Positions 43,536 through 51,785 of a stretch of 64,000 nt of DNA are shown here, one piece after another. The stretch lies in assembly GCF_018614575.1 (NCBI RefSeq), contig NZ_JAGGOJ010000007.1, positions 409,333 to 473,332 on the forward strand, given 5' to 3'. The translations under genes were made by a program, and so were the position numbers. Under the pieces are notes generated by a model that was not told the origin of the DNA, did no database searches, and saw only the letters and a list, made by a program, of their open reading frames with translations. The DNA is from Streptomyces sp. ISL-10 (GTDB lineage: Bacteria; Actinomycetota; Actinomycetes; Streptomycetales; Streptomycetaceae). Each line of letters begins with the position of its first letter. Position 1 is the stretch's first letter.

Positions 43536-43873
43536 GGTCTGGGCGGACAGGTAGAAGACGAATTCCGTCGACACGACCGGCGCCGTCGTGATGGTCAGAC
43601 CGGAGAGGTCGCCACCGACCGGGACACCGGTGCACCGCTGGTGACGATCGACGTCATGTTCGTCATGAACGGCAACGCCGAGATCCTGAGCCTGACCGTC
43701 CCGGAGACCGCGTTCACCGGCGAGCTCAGCACCGGCACCCCGGTCGGCCTGACCGGCGTGGTGGCCCGGCCGTGCGAGAACGAGTTCAACGGCTAGAAGC
43801 GGCACGGCATGAGCTTCCGCGCGATCGCGGTCACCTCGCTGGCCGTCGACGCGGGCAAGCCCACGGCGGCCTG
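43536..43873 (+). pseudogene. Remnant of AICE gene upstream of transfer gene
   Basis: Reads '[20 protein letters not shown]' and '[20 protein letters not shown]', then after a stop/shift 'SFRAIAVTSLAVDAGKPTAA'. This matches the small conserved protein usually encoded just before the FtsK-like transfer gene in Streptomyces AICEs. The 5' end is replaced by the IS630 fragment and there is at least one internal break. Confidence 0.65.
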
Positions 43874-43898
43874 ATCGTGACCGGGACAGCGATCAGGC

Positions 43899-44830
43899 GT
43901 GGTCGAGCTGCGGATGACCGGCTATGACGTGCTCAAGCGGGTGCAGATGCCCGCGAGGATCGCCCGTGAGGGCCTGTGTATCCCGGTCGCGTTGCGGGAG
44001 GACGGGGAGGTCCACTACCGCGACTACAGCCAGGTCCCGCACGCCCTCAACCTCGGCGCGACCGAGTCCGGCAAATCTGTATACCAGCGGCAGTTGGTCA
44101 AGGAACTTGCCGCCCTCGACGTCGCCCTGGTCGGCATCGACTGCAAGGAAGGAGTAGAGCTCTACCCACTCGCCCGACGCTTCTCCGCGCTCGCCGACAA
44201 TGCCGCCGACCTGCTCGACGTCCTCGTCTACCGCATGGCCGCGACGTACCGGATCGTCCGCCGCGAGCAGCGCATCAGCTCGGACGTCCCGGACGCGGAG
44301 ATCACCGCCGACATCTGGGGCCTGCCCGACCACCTGCGCCCCGTGCCGTCGTGCTCCTGGTCGACGAGGCCGAACTGTCGTTTTTCGGGAACGCCGCTGA
44401 GAACAAGCGCCGCGGGCGGATCATCACCGCACTCGTCCGACTCGGCCAGTTCGGCCGCGCCGCCAGCATCGACGTCGAGATCTGCGGCCAGCGCTTCGTA
44501 TCCGAACTCGGCGACGGACCAGCTCACCGGCCGCACCTCGCACCGCAACAACGACCGAAGCCTCCGCCAAGATGGCGTTCGGCGACATCGCACCGGACGC
44601 CGTCATCGCCGCCACACAGATTCCCGCGGACCGTCCCGGCACCGCCGTCGCCGGTGACTCGACAGGCGGCTGGGTCCGCATCAACGCCAACGCGCACCGC
44701 AACCCGGACCTGCCGGAGCTGGCACGTTTCCGCCCGCTGCCGCCCGCCGTGTCGCTGGTGAAGATCCCGGGCGAGACCGAGGCACAATATGGCCGCATGC
44801 TGCGCCGAACACGCGTGACGGCATCAACGA
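43899..44830 (+). pseudogene. Decayed FtsK/SpoIIIE-type transfer gene (traSA-like)
   Basis: Three frames together encode part of an AICE DNA translocase: 'PHALNLGATESGKSVYQRQL' (Walker A), 'VALVGIDCKEGVELYPLARR', then in a second frame 'VVLLVDEAELSFFG' (Walker B) and 'GRIITALVRLGQFGRAASID', then in a third 'MAFGDIAPDAVIAATQI'. At least two frameshifts and an internal loss make it non-functional. It shows that element B was once conjugative. Confidence 0.85.
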
Positions 44831-44837
44831 ATCGTGA

Positions 44838-45482
44838 ATGTCGAGCGAGGTCGACCCACGGGTCGTAGCCAACCCTGAGCAGGCACGATCTCTGCTCCAT
44901 GCCGTCTCCTACGGGATGCACTTCGGTGGCTTCCGCCCGGCTGAGGTGGTGGGCCTGGCTGAGCCAGACCTGACGCTGCCAGCTGTCGGGTGGGGCTCGG
45001 CGCTTCTGCATCGGACGCGTCCGAGCGTGGGCAAGCAGTGGACCGACTCCGGCGAGAGCCACGACGACCGCGGATTGAAGAACCGCCCGAACGAGGACGT
45101 CCGGCGGGTGCCCATCCCTCCCCAGCTCGTCGCAATCTTCCGTGAGCACATCGACACCTTCGGGACCGCCGACGACGGCCGGCTGTTCTTCAGCGAGAAC
45201 GGGGGAGTGGTCTCCTCCTCGACCTACTACCGGGCGTGGCAAGAAGCCCGGACGCTCGCGCTCCCGCCGGCCGCGGTCGCCTCACCACTCGCGCGGCGCC
45301 CGTACGACCTTCGGCACTCCGCGCTCTCCACATGGCTGGACGCCGGAGTGGACGCCACCGAGGTGGCCGAGCGCGCCGGCAACAGCGTGGAGGTCCTTCT
45401 CAGTCGATACGCCAAGTGCCTCGACGGCCGCCAAGAGGTAGCCAACCGCCGTATTGAGGATCTGTTGCGCGAGTACGAGTGA
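44838..45482 (+). pseudogene. Truncated tyrosine integrase (element B)
   Basis: An open frame of 214 codons with the catalytic half of an AICE integrase: 'PAEVVGLAEPDLTLPAVGWG', 'RRPYDLRHSALSTWLDAG' (HxxR) and 'GNSVEVLLSRYAKCLDGRQE' (nucleophile Tyr). The N-terminal ~200 residues are missing, and a further deletion just before the first catalytic Arg gives 'YGMHFGGFRPAEV'. It directly abuts the decayed transfer gene. Close to the integrase relic at 27657 in sequence. Confidence 0.88.
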
Positions 45483-45503
45483 TCGCAGACGTCGGTAGCT
45501 CTT

Positions 45504-45529
45504 ATGCCCTCGGACTTGTCCGGGGGCAT
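45504..45529 (+). terminator. Hairpin after truncated integrase
   Basis: Imperfect 12-bp inverted repeat (ATGCCCTCGGAC and GTCCGGGGGCAT) 20 bp after the integrase stop, matching the position of the hairpin at 28285. Confidence 0.6.
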
Positions 45530-45725
45530 CGCCATGCCTTGGCGGAGACCGGCGTTCTTGTCCTCAGGATTTCCGCGTCGGTGGCTTCGGGGTTTGTGTC
45601 CGAGCCGGGCCATGAAGCCAGGCAGGCTTCCATCACTCGTTCAGATGCGCCTCTCATGCGCATTACGCGCATGGTGCCCAGAGTTGACCACGACTTGTTG
45701 CGTCTACTTTCAGGGGTAAAGGATC

Positions 45726-46022
45726 ATGCCGACGTTTGTTGCGCTGCTGAACTGGACCGACCAGGGAGTCCGCGGCTACAAGGACACCCCGCAACGCGCC
45801 GAAGCCTTCACGGCAGCGGCACAGAAGCTCGGGGTGAAGGTCCTGAACCTCTTCTGGACCGTCGGTCCGTACGACATCGTGGCTGTCGTAGAGGCGACCG
45901 ACGACGAGACTGCCACCGCAGTGCTCCTACAGGTCGGCGCGTTGGGCAACGTCCGTAGCACGACCCTGCGAGCCTTCGGCCGGGAGGAGATGGACCGCAT
46001 CATCGCCAAAGCCACTGGCTGA
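45726..46022 (+). CDS. GYD-domain protein
   Basis: A 98-residue protein with an AAAGGA site before its ATG. The sequence 'TFVALLNWTDQGVRGYKDTP', 'VKVLNLFWTVGPYDIVAVVE' (the G-x-YD signature) and 'VRSTTLRAFGREEMDRII' fit the GYD family of small ferredoxin-fold proteins. Their biochemical role is not well defined. It sits between the integrase relic and att copy 2. Confidence 0.85.
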   Translation: MPTFVALLNWTDQGVRGYKDTPQRAEAFTAAAQKLGVKVLNLFWTVGPYDIVAVVEATDDETATAVLLQVGALGNVRSTTLRAFGREEMDRIIAKATG

Positions 46023-46080
46023 GGGACTGCCACGTCGAGGATCTGTTGGTACGAGTGGCACGCTCGAGGCGGCACGCCCC

Positions 46081-46108
46081 AAGGCCCCTGGACCTGTCCC
46101 GGGGCCTT
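46081..46108 (+). terminator. Hairpin after GYD gene
   Basis: AAGGCCCC and GGGGCCTT, 8-bp arms, 60 bp after the GYD gene stop. Confidence 0.6.
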
Positions 46109-46217
46109 CGCTTTCCCGGGGCATCACCTGGGCTTACGTCCCAAGATCCCGTCCACGCCTCGTCCACAGACCCCGACATACGCCCGCTCCGAGCGGCGTA
46201 CGCCTGCGCATACGCGA

Positions 46218-46255
46218 AGACCCCGGCCTCAGCGTTTCCGCTGGTGACGGGGTCT
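46218..46255. terminator. Hairpin beside att copy 2
   Basis: AGACCCC/GGGGTCT arms with an inner CAGCG/CGCTG-like stem. It is homologous to the hairpin at 29124-29160, at the same distance from the tRNA fragment. Confidence 0.65.
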
Positions 46256-46273
46256 TTGGGCACCTCATACAGG

Positions 46274-46315
46274 GTGCCCCCGGCAGGATTCGAACCTGCG
46301 CACACGGCTCCGGAG
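46274..46315. repeat. att copy 2: left end of element C
   Basis: 42 bp identical to 63114-63155, covering the tRNA-Arg 3' end through the anticodon loop (minus strand). It diverges abruptly after 46315. The identity defines attL of the intact element; the matching attR is the tRNA gene. Confidence 0.92.
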
Positions 46316-46482
46316 TGATTGTCTGGTCGCACCCCCTACGCCCCGCTGACCTGGTGCGGAGTTGGATGGGGGTGGGCGGCGACGCGGTGTGTGTCGGAGG
46401 TGTGTCGCGAGGGCCGCAGGGAGGTAGAGCGGATCGGATGTCGCCTCCAGCTCCTAGATCCCATTGAGAGGTCGGCTTCGCC

Positions 46483-46517
46483 GACGGGCTGTAACACCCG
46501 CGGTGTTACAGCCCGTC
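46483..46517. repeat. Perfect 16-bp inverted repeat
   Basis: GACGGGCTGTAACACC, a 3-nt loop, and its exact complement. It is preceded by AGGTCGGCTTCGCC, a phrase found again at 48527 next to a degenerate half of the same repeat. It may be a terminator or a recombination/insertion site flanking the protease cassette. Confidence 0.6.
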
Positions 46518-46520
46518 TGT

Positions 46521-46600
46521 GACCGGACAGCCCGGACATCGGCACGTTGAGCTGTCCGGCTGTTGATGCAGGTGAGAGGCGTAACCGGACAGCCGGACAG
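46521..46600 (-). repeat. TGTCCGG repeat block related to the helicase 3' end
   Basis: On the minus strand it carries several CTGTCCGG units in the same order and spacing as 60005-60096, and in one frame still reads 'NLSGCPVTPLT', like 'ELSGCPGTASD' of the helicase. It may be a translocated gene tail or an iteron array. Confidence 0.55.
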
Positions 46601-46919
46601 GTTGGACACTAGGTGTCGGTCAACCGGGCGAGTGGGACGCCAATGGGGAAAGCCGCCACGTAACTGGAAGGGGAGGCCACGTGCCGCAGGCCAGTTCGCG
46701 AGGTACGTACTTGGAGTGATTGAACTCTTTCGACGATGCCGCTCCAGGGTGAGAACGGTGGGCGCTGTCCAGGGCGCGGGCCCCGGTCGACGGCGGAATT
46801 GACCGTCTGAACTCCTGGCGGATTTTCCGCAGAGCCCGATACAGCCCGAACCGAATGACGTCAATCGCAGCAGCGGTCCTCACCATGGAACGGCAGCGCT
46901 GAGAGACCCATTGCGCCGT

Positions 46920-48026
46920 TCATGCCTCAGTCGTGCTGCCGAATCGGCTATGGTAATTGCTGACCGTCGAGCCGATTGCGGGGAATAGGTCAGTATGGTT
47001 GCCGTATAGTTCCTCAAGGTGGTCAATGGACCTGTCGACAATGCGATTCATGTTCACATGCTGAAGTACAAGTGAGCGTGTCTGCCCGAGCTCAGACATC
47101 AGCTCATTCTTTACCCTTGTCAGGTCATCGTGACGGTCGCGCCGTTCTCTAGGCATCCTCGGCAAGTGATTCCAGTCATAATACAGGTCCCGGAACCTCT
47201 GGAGGTGAGAGGAGGGCGAGAAGACCCAACCTGCCAAGCCGTCCAAATCCGAGAAGGATAGCTGCACCTGGTTCAGGGCGTCATAGACGGCGTCGCACTG
47301 ATGCTTCTGCAGGCCTTTCCTTTCTCGCCTCGCCAAATCGCTCAGTATGGACTGAATGGCGTTCTCTCGGAACCAGAGCATCTTGTCGGTCAACGTTCCG
47401 ACGTAGCGCTCTTGGAACGCGTAGCGCGTCGCAAGTCTGGCACTGGAAAGCATCTCGGAAACGCTTCTGGCTTTCCTGCTGGCACGAACCATCATGCCAA
47501 CGACAAACCATTCATTTTCGTTCCTCTTAATCCATACTGGCGCTCCACTAAAACCTGGCTTCACCGTATACCCTTGAATCGATGTCGTATCAAGTTGATA
47601 CCGACTTGGGCCGTGAGGTCCTGATATCGTTGTTTCAATCCAGGTCTCCTCACTGCTTTCGATCCAAGCCTGTATCCTTGCTGTTTTACCGACAAGGGCG
47701 CGCCTATCGGCATCAGGGACTATCAGGCAGGGCTGGATGCCTTCGGGTGCAGGCCCTGAGAGGCGAAGAGTTGCTACATCGTCGCGTTCCTCGTTCCTGA
47801 GCAATGTGGCCACGACGGGGGACTTCGGGTCGGCGGCCCAAGGGAAACGAATATCTGCCTGAGCAGTGCCGCGATCTGATGAAACGACGCGACGACCGAG
47901 CACCTTCTCAATCACATGGTTTGCTGTGAAGACGTGGTTGTTGACGGTGTAGATACCGCACCCTCGGTGTTGCTCTTCACCATGGCGCGCCACGGTCACT
48001 AGTCCGCTGAACGTCTCGTCAGGCAT
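46920..48026 (-). CDS. Trypsin-like serine protease with C-terminal extension
   Basis: A 368-residue protein. The first ~190 residues are a trypsin-fold protease: 'IYTVNNHVFTANHVIEKVLG' (catalytic His), 'RNEERDDVATLRLSG' (Asp) and 'TVKPGFSGAPVWIKRNENEW' (Ser in GxSGAP). The remaining half is helical and unassigned ('YDALNQVQLSFSDLDGLAGW', 'LYYDWNHLPRMPRERRD'). No signal peptide, so it is intracellular. It overlaps the Trypco1 gene by 8 bases. Trypsin plus Trypco proteins form bacterial conflict systems in which the protease is thought to be the effector. The gene is clearly lower in GC than the rest of the element, a sign of recent acquisition. Confidence 0.82.
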   Translation of the reverse strand: MPDETFSGLVTVARHGEEQHRGCGIYTVNNHVFTANHVIEKVLGRRVVSSDRGTAQADIRFPWAADPKSPVVATLLRNEERDDVATLRLSGPAPEGIQPCLIVPDADRRALVGKTARIQAWIESSEETWIETTISGPHGPSRYQLDTTSIQGYTVKPGFSGAPVWIKRNENEWFVVGMMVRASRKARSVSEMLSSARLATRYAFQERYVGTLTDKMLWFRENAIQSILSDLARRERKGLQKHQCDAVYDALNQVQLSFSDLDGLAGWVFSPSSHLQRFRDLYYDWNHLPRMPRERRDRHDDLTRVKNELMSELGQTRSLVLQHVNMNRIVDRSIDHLEELYGNHTDLFPAIGSTVSNYHSRFGSTTEA

Positions 48027-48363
48027 TTCCGTTCCCGTTCCAGTGCACTGTGAAGTTGAGAGTAGCCTCAGCTTCGCCCTTGACGAACTTTACGTCTGCC
48101 CCACCGACGAAGGAGATTCCGAAGCTAAGCTCAGCCTCCTCGTAGCTGAGATTGCTGGCACTCATCTCGTCTTTGGCTATCTGAGCCAAGTTGGATGCGG
48201 CAGCGATTCCCTTTTTCAGGGACTCAACGCCCTTCTTCTGGAGTTTGTCAGCGACGTCAGAGACGCCGACCTCTTCCCAGTCGCCGTCATGCCATACTTC
48301 GGTTTCCTCAACCTCAAAGGCAACCGTCAAGCCCTGGGGGAGATCGATTACAACTGTGCTCAT
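48019..48363 (-). CDS. Trypco1 / CU044_2847-type protein
   Basis: A 114-residue protein from ATG 48363. It starts with strands ('MSTVVIDLPQGLTVAFEVEE'), has a helical middle ('LKKGIAAASNLAQIAKDEMS') and a second strand set ('EEAELSFGISFVGGADVKFV', 'GEAEATLNFTVHWNG'). This is the layout of trypsin-co-occurring domain 1 (CU044_2847 family). It would act as partner or regulator of the adjacent protease, with which it is translationally coupled. The base composition is low in GC like the protease gene. Confidence 0.78.
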   Translation of the reverse strand: MSTVVIDLPQGLTVAFEVEETEVWHDGDWEEVGVSDVADKLQKKGVESLKKGIAAASNLAQIAKDEMSASNLSYEEAELSFGISFVGGADVKFVKGEAEATLNFTVHWNGNGNA

Positions 48364-48594
48364 AGAGACCACGCTACTTTGCCGACCGGATGTGGAAGGT
48401 TTGGTGAAGGGGTCTGATCTCAAAGTAACTCCAGAGGTGACATGCACGCATCTGGATCACTTTGGGCGAGGGTTGACTCTTGCCTGGTCATAAAATTGAA
48501 TTTTGGACCGAGGGGAGAAGGTCGGCTTCGCCAGCGACGGCTGCAACACTCGGTGGTGGCGTTCGCGGTCGAAGTATCACACTCGAAGATTTCG

Positions 48595-48828
48595 ATGAGC
48601 CCTGATTGGCAGCGTCAGCGGCTGGGACGCCGACTTGTGCGATGGGCCCTGTGCGAGGGGCCGGTCTACGACTGGGGCACGTCGAGCCAATCGCCGGACG
48701 GCCAACAGTTCTTCCACGCCTTGGCGCGGGAGACAGGCGAAGCACTCACCAACAGGGGGGAAGCCATGCGCGCACGTCGACGTCGTGAACTGGTCCTTCC
48801 TCAGGCCTCGCTTGTACGCGGTATTTGA
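48595..48828 (+). pseudogene. N-terminally truncated acetyltransferase-like fragment
   Basis: 77 codons reading 'MSPDWQRQRLGRRLVRWALC', 'GPVYDWGTSSQSPDGQQFFH', resembling the C-terminal part of GNAT-like Streptomyces proteins. The acetyl-CoA-binding region is missing and there is no ribosome site. It lies next to the AGGTCGGCTTCGCC repeat, so insertion of the protease cassette may have cut it. Confidence 0.45.
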
Positions 48829-48924
48829 GTGCGTCTCACCCCGGGCCCCCGGACAGCTGGGACATTCCACCTGCACGGGTGCGCGTGGGAAGCTGGAACG
48901 CGACGGCGTCCGAAGGAGGAATGA

Positions 48925-49362
48925 GTGCCGAGCCCCAGTCCACGCGGGACGTATCAGGTGATCTCTCAGGCGTTGCGCGAGCGGATCGCGGCAGGGGTCT
49001 ACCAGGACGGGTTGCCGTCCGAGGCCGAGATCGGGCGCGAGTTCGGGGTGGCCCGTACGACGGTTCGGCGTGCCCTGCATGCCCTCGAAGAATCGGGGGA
49101 CATCAAGACCGTTGCCGGCGTCGGCCGCAAGCTCGCTGGGGGCGCCGGGACCGCACCGTACGAACAGATCATGGCGGACTTGTTGGAGCAGATCCGCAGG
49201 GGCGAGCTGCCTGCGGGTACGCGTCTCCCGAGCGAAGCGGCCCTCGTCGAGAAGTACGGAGTGTCTCGCGGCACGGTTCGCCGCGCTGTGCGCGAACTGG
49301 AGACCGCCGGCCATATCGTGGCGCGACACGGGGTTGGCCGGTTCGTCAGCTCGCCTTCCTGA
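48925..49362 (+). CDS. Regulator with two tandem GntR winged-helix domains
   Basis: A 145-residue protein made of two consecutive GntR DNA-binding domains: 'YQVISQALRERIAAGVYQDG' with 'EIGREFGVARTTVRRALHAL', then 'YEQIMADLLEQIRRGELPAG' with 'ALVEKYGVSRGTVRRAVREL'. There is no effector domain. A GTG at 48925 has an AAGGAGG site. A single chain with two heads could bind a full operator without dimerising. It probably controls element C's own functions; the HD gene follows 29 bp later, likely the same operon. Confidence 0.88.
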   Translation: MPSPSPRGTYQVISQALRERIAAGVYQDGLPSEAEIGREFGVARTTVRRALHALEESGDIKTVAGVGRKLAGGAGTAPYEQIMADLLEQIRRGELPAGTRLPSEAALVEKYGVSRGTVRRAVRELETAGHIVARHGVGRFVSSPS

Positions 49363-49391
49363 ACTCCCGATTGCCTCGGAGGCAGTGGAAA

Positions 49392-49955
49392 ATGCAATTG
49401 GCCAAGTGGGCCCATGACCTTGCTGAGTCGATGTTGGCGGACAGCCTGCCGCGGCGGTGGGCCCACTCTCAGCGGGTGTACTTCCAGGCTCTGACCCTGG
49501 CGCCGACGCTGGGCGAGGACGCAGAGCTCTTGGCGGCCGCCGCCATCGCGCACGACATCGGGTATGCACAGGCCGCCGTGGACACCGGACAGCACATGAT
49601 TGACGGGGCCCGGTACTTGCGCGACGTCGTGGGGGCTGACCCGCGGCTGTGCAGCATCGTGGCCTTCCATACGTCTTCCTCGTGGGAGGCGTCCGAACTT
49701 GGGCTGGCCGATGCGCTCAACGAGTTTGGGCCCGCCGAACCCGAGTTGGTAGACGCGATCACCTATTGCGACCTGACCAGTAGTCCGGTCGGGGATCTGG
49801 TGGACCCTGCCGAGCGGCTCTCAGAAGTCCTGGAGCGGTACGGTCCCGAGCACGTCGTCTTTCGGGCGGTATCCGAGGCCCGGCCCGAGCTCATGGCAAG
49901 GGTGGCCCGGGTGCGCCGGCGGCGTGCCGAGGTGGCGGTGGCGAAGCTCAGCTGA
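49392..49955 (+). CDS. HD-domain phosphohydrolase-like protein
   Basis: A 187-residue HD protein: 'PRRWAHSQRVYFQALTLAP' (first His), 'AAAIAHDIGYAQAAVDTG' (HD pair, about residue 57) and further 'SIVAFHTSSSWEASELG' and 'DAITYCDLTSSPVGDLVDP' (late Asp). This fits metal-dependent phosphohydrolases of the HD superfamily acting on nucleotides. HD proteins are frequent cargo beside GntR and NUDIX genes in Streptomyces AICEs. It is convergent with the NUDIX gene, overlapping by 8 bases. Confidence 0.86.
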   Translation: MQLAKWAHDLAESMLADSLPRRWAHSQRVYFQALTLAPTLGEDAELLAAAAIAHDIGYAQAAVDTGQHMIDGARYLRDVVGADPRLCSIVAFHTSSSWEASELGLADALNEFGPAEPELVDAITYCDLTSSPVGDLVDPAERLSEVLERYGPEHVVFRAVSEARPELMARVARVRRRRAEVAVAKLS

Positions 49956-50421
49956 TCAGGGGGACCTCAGCGTTACGGAACCCCTCTTCGAGGCGTCGAC
50001 GCGTGGTCGGCGAGATGTCGAGAGCGTCCAGCTCATCTCTGGGGACCCACCGCACAGCGAAGGACTCCGAGCTCACCTTGATCTCGCCACCAACCGGCCG
50101 AGCCCGGAAGCAGAGCGAGAACTCCTGACGCACCTCTCCATCCGCGAAGGCGATGACGTGTCCGGGGTCGGTGAAAATCCCGACCAGTCCGACCACTTCG
50201 ACGTGAATCCCCGTCTCCTCCAGGACTTCCCGGACGACCGTACCGGCGATGTTCTCCCCGACCTCCTGAACGCCCCCTGGCATGCCCCAGCGGCCATTGT
50301 CCGAACGTCGCTCCAGGAGCACGTCATTTGCGTCGTTCACGACGAACGCGGTCACCGCGGGCACGATGCTGTTGGCCTTCGGCGCGGCGGGATCGTTGAA
50401 GTAGTCGGTGCGGCGACTCAT
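49948..50421 (-). CDS. NUDIX hydrolase
   Basis: A 157-residue NUDIX protein. The box reads 'GGVQEVGENIAGTVVREVLE' followed by 'ETGI', a good match to Gx5Ex7REUxEExGU. It hydrolyses a nucleoside diphosphate linked to some moiety; the substrate cannot be told. ATG 50421 overlaps the stop of the upstream XRE gene by ATGA, so the two are coupled. AICEs such as pSAM2 encode a NUDIX protein (Pif) involved in transfer immunity, which is a possible role here. Confidence 0.88.
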   Translation of the reverse strand: MSRRTDYFNDPAAPKANSIVPAVTAFVVNDANDVLLERRSDNGRWGMPGGVQEVGENIAGTVVREVLEETGIHVEVVGLVGIFTDPGHVIAFADGEVRQEFSLCFRARPVGGEIKVSSESFAVRWVPRDELDALDISPTTRRRLEEGFRNAEVPLIS

Positions 50422-51164
50422 GAGGGCCTTTCGATCGGGATGGCTTCGGACCACACTTTCTCGAAGCTCTGCTGGTACGTCGAGACCAGCTCGGCGCCAG
50501 CGACACGGCGGAGGTGGAGCACCGGAGCCATGGGGGCGCTCACGCCGTACACCTGTGTGTTGACCAGCCACTCGTCATCGGAGCGGTAGAGGGAGTTGTG
50601 GAGAGTCGACCTGTGCATCCGGAACTCGATGCCCGGGACCGAGTACAGCGGGCGGTAGAGCTTCATGACTTCGCGCACTTTGTACGCGACTCCCTCGCCG
50701 ATCTCCTCTTCTTCCCCGCGCCGCTGGATCTCTGCACTATCGGGGTCGCCTAGCAGGATTCGGGCCCGCACACCGGACGACGCCTTCTGTCGCAGTAGCT
50801 TGGGCCACCGTGGGTTCTCCGCTAGGAACACACCCGCGTGGACGAGTACGCCGATCTCCCGCTCCGCCCGGCCGAAGAGCTGCAACCAGAGTTCCGGGGG
50901 AACGTAGGAGCGGTGCGGGTACACCTTCAGGACCTCTGCGTCAGCTGCGTCCTGCCGCTGGCCGTCAGGGAGGCCATTCGGCCAGAGGTATGTCTCGTCT
51001 TCGTGCAGGAATGCGGCGATGGTCAGGCGATGGCGCCGGTAGGGGGCGCGTCCCTGCGTGATCCAGCGTTCGACGGTTTTCGGGTCCACCCCGACGTGGG
51101 TCGCCATGGCGTCGACCGTGATGCCATGCGTCAGCATCGCCGACCGTAAGCGTTCGTTCGCCAT
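50418..51164 (-). CDS. XRE-type regulator with DUF5919 C-terminal domain
   Basis: A 248-residue protein. Residues 1-55 are a Cro/XRE-like helix-turn-helix ('LRSAMLTHGITVDAMATHVG', 'KTVERWITQGRAPYRRHRLT'). The rest matches DUF5919, a phospholipase-D-like fold common in actinobacterial regulators ('IGVLVHAGVFLAENPRWPKL', 'RARILLGDPDSAEIQRRGEE'). It is first in a two-gene operon with the NUDIX gene, divergent from the transfer operon, and is a likely switch for element C. Confidence 0.87.
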   Translation of the reverse strand: MANERLRSAMLTHGITVDAMATHVGVDPKTVERWITQGRAPYRRHRLTIAAFLHEDETYLWPNGLPDGQRQDAADAEVLKVYPHRSYVPPELWLQLFGRAEREIGVLVHAGVFLAENPRWPKLLRQKASSGVRARILLGDPDSAEIQRRGEEEEIGEGVAYKVREVMKLYRPLYSVPGIEFRMHRSTLHNSLYRSDDEWLVNTQVYGVSAPMAPVLHLRRVAGAELVSTYQQSFEKVWSEAIPIERPS

Positions 51165-51488
51165 CCCAACCCCCGGGGACGTCTCGGGACGTACATGACT
51201 CGCTGAACGCTATCGAGGACATCCCAAGTCGTCCAGGGACGTGGTCACTTCGTCCCGCCCCAGCGCGGCAACCTGATGGCACGTCGCAGGGCGACCCGAA
51301 AGCAGCGAGGGACTTGACAGCCGCAATCGGGCGCGCCAATGTGAGAGACATGTTCAAGCATGTATCGCATACTTGAACGGGCGGCCACGGCTGTCCTTAC
51401 CTGCACCACCACTGCCCGGCGGCGGGACTCCCCAGCAAGGTCGCCCGCCGCCGCGGTTCTCCCTGTTCCTTCGACTCAGGAGAGCACT
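51165..51488. promoter_or_regulatory. Divergent control region of element C
   Basis: 324 bp between the XRE regulator and the transfer operon. It holds promoters for both directions, short repeats of the type GGGACGT/ACGTCCC (around 51178-51245) that could be operators for the XRE protein, and at its right end the 49-bp hairpin repeat. Confidence 0.55.
51417..51465 (+). repeat. 49-bp hairpin repeat, copy 1
   Basis: A 49-bp sequence identical to 57990-58038. It folds into a 10-bp GC stem (CGGCGGCGGG with CCCGCCGCCG) around a 17-nt loop and ends 23 bp before the start of the 98-residue protein gene. Being exact and in the leader of two operons, it looks functional. Confidence 0.85.
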
Positions 51489-51785
51489 ATGCGCACGTAC
51501 GTGGGCCATCAACAGGCCGTTTCCACTGAGGACTTCGTGGAGCTTGCCCTTGGTACCCCGGTTGAGTTGTGGCTCGGAGTGGAGGGCGAGAGCGAGATGG
51601 AGCGCGCGGCCCGCATGGACGCGGCCCGCGACATCCTCGCCGACAACCCGAGCCTGCCGGACGACGTGAGCCGGGTCGCCGCGGAGGCGATCGAAGCGTT
51701 CGCGCCGGAGCTATTCAACGTCGTCCCGCTGACCGCGCCGAAGGCGGCTCGCCGCCAGCCGCGCCGGAACGGGGTGGCGGCATGA
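51489..51785 (+). CDS. Small AICE protein, first gene of transfer operon
   Basis: A 98-residue acidic protein ('TEDFVELALGTPVELWLGVE', 'ARMDAARDILADNPSLPDDV', 'AAEAIEAFAPELFNVVPL') ending in a basic tail. AGGAGAG precedes the ATG. It lies just behind the 49-bp hairpin repeat and overlaps the DUF2637 gene by ATGA. Such proteins are conserved in Streptomyces AICEs but have no known function. Confidence 0.75.
   Translation: MRTYVGHQQAVSTEDFVELALGTPVELWLGVEGESEMERAARMDAARDILADNPSLPDDVSRVAAEAIEAFAPELFNVVPLTAPKAARRQPRRNGVAA

Larger units (their letters stand above)
29186..46315. mobile_element. Element B: decayed AICE in tRNA-Arg
   Basis: About 17 kb bounded by tRNA fragments at 29186 and 46274. 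The right end has the usual AICE order, a transfer-gene remnant, integrase, then att, all degraded. The interior holds nested insertion sequences, an Imm10-like gene, the ParB/SNF2/DUF3883 operon and a restriction-modification set. Replication and excisionase genes are missing, so it should be immobile on its own. Confidence 0.75.
46316..46919. other. Left-end non-coding region of element C
   Basis: No gene supported. It contains a 16-bp perfect hairpin (46483-46517) and a block of TGTCCGG repeats (46521-46600) resembling the 3' end of the element's own helicase gene in reverse orientation. Confidence 0.55.

Noticed and set aside
45479..45958. A 159-codon frame overlapping the GYD gene
   Set aside because: Out of frame with the GYD protein, which has the family signature and a ribosome site; the longer frame begins in the integrase terminator region.
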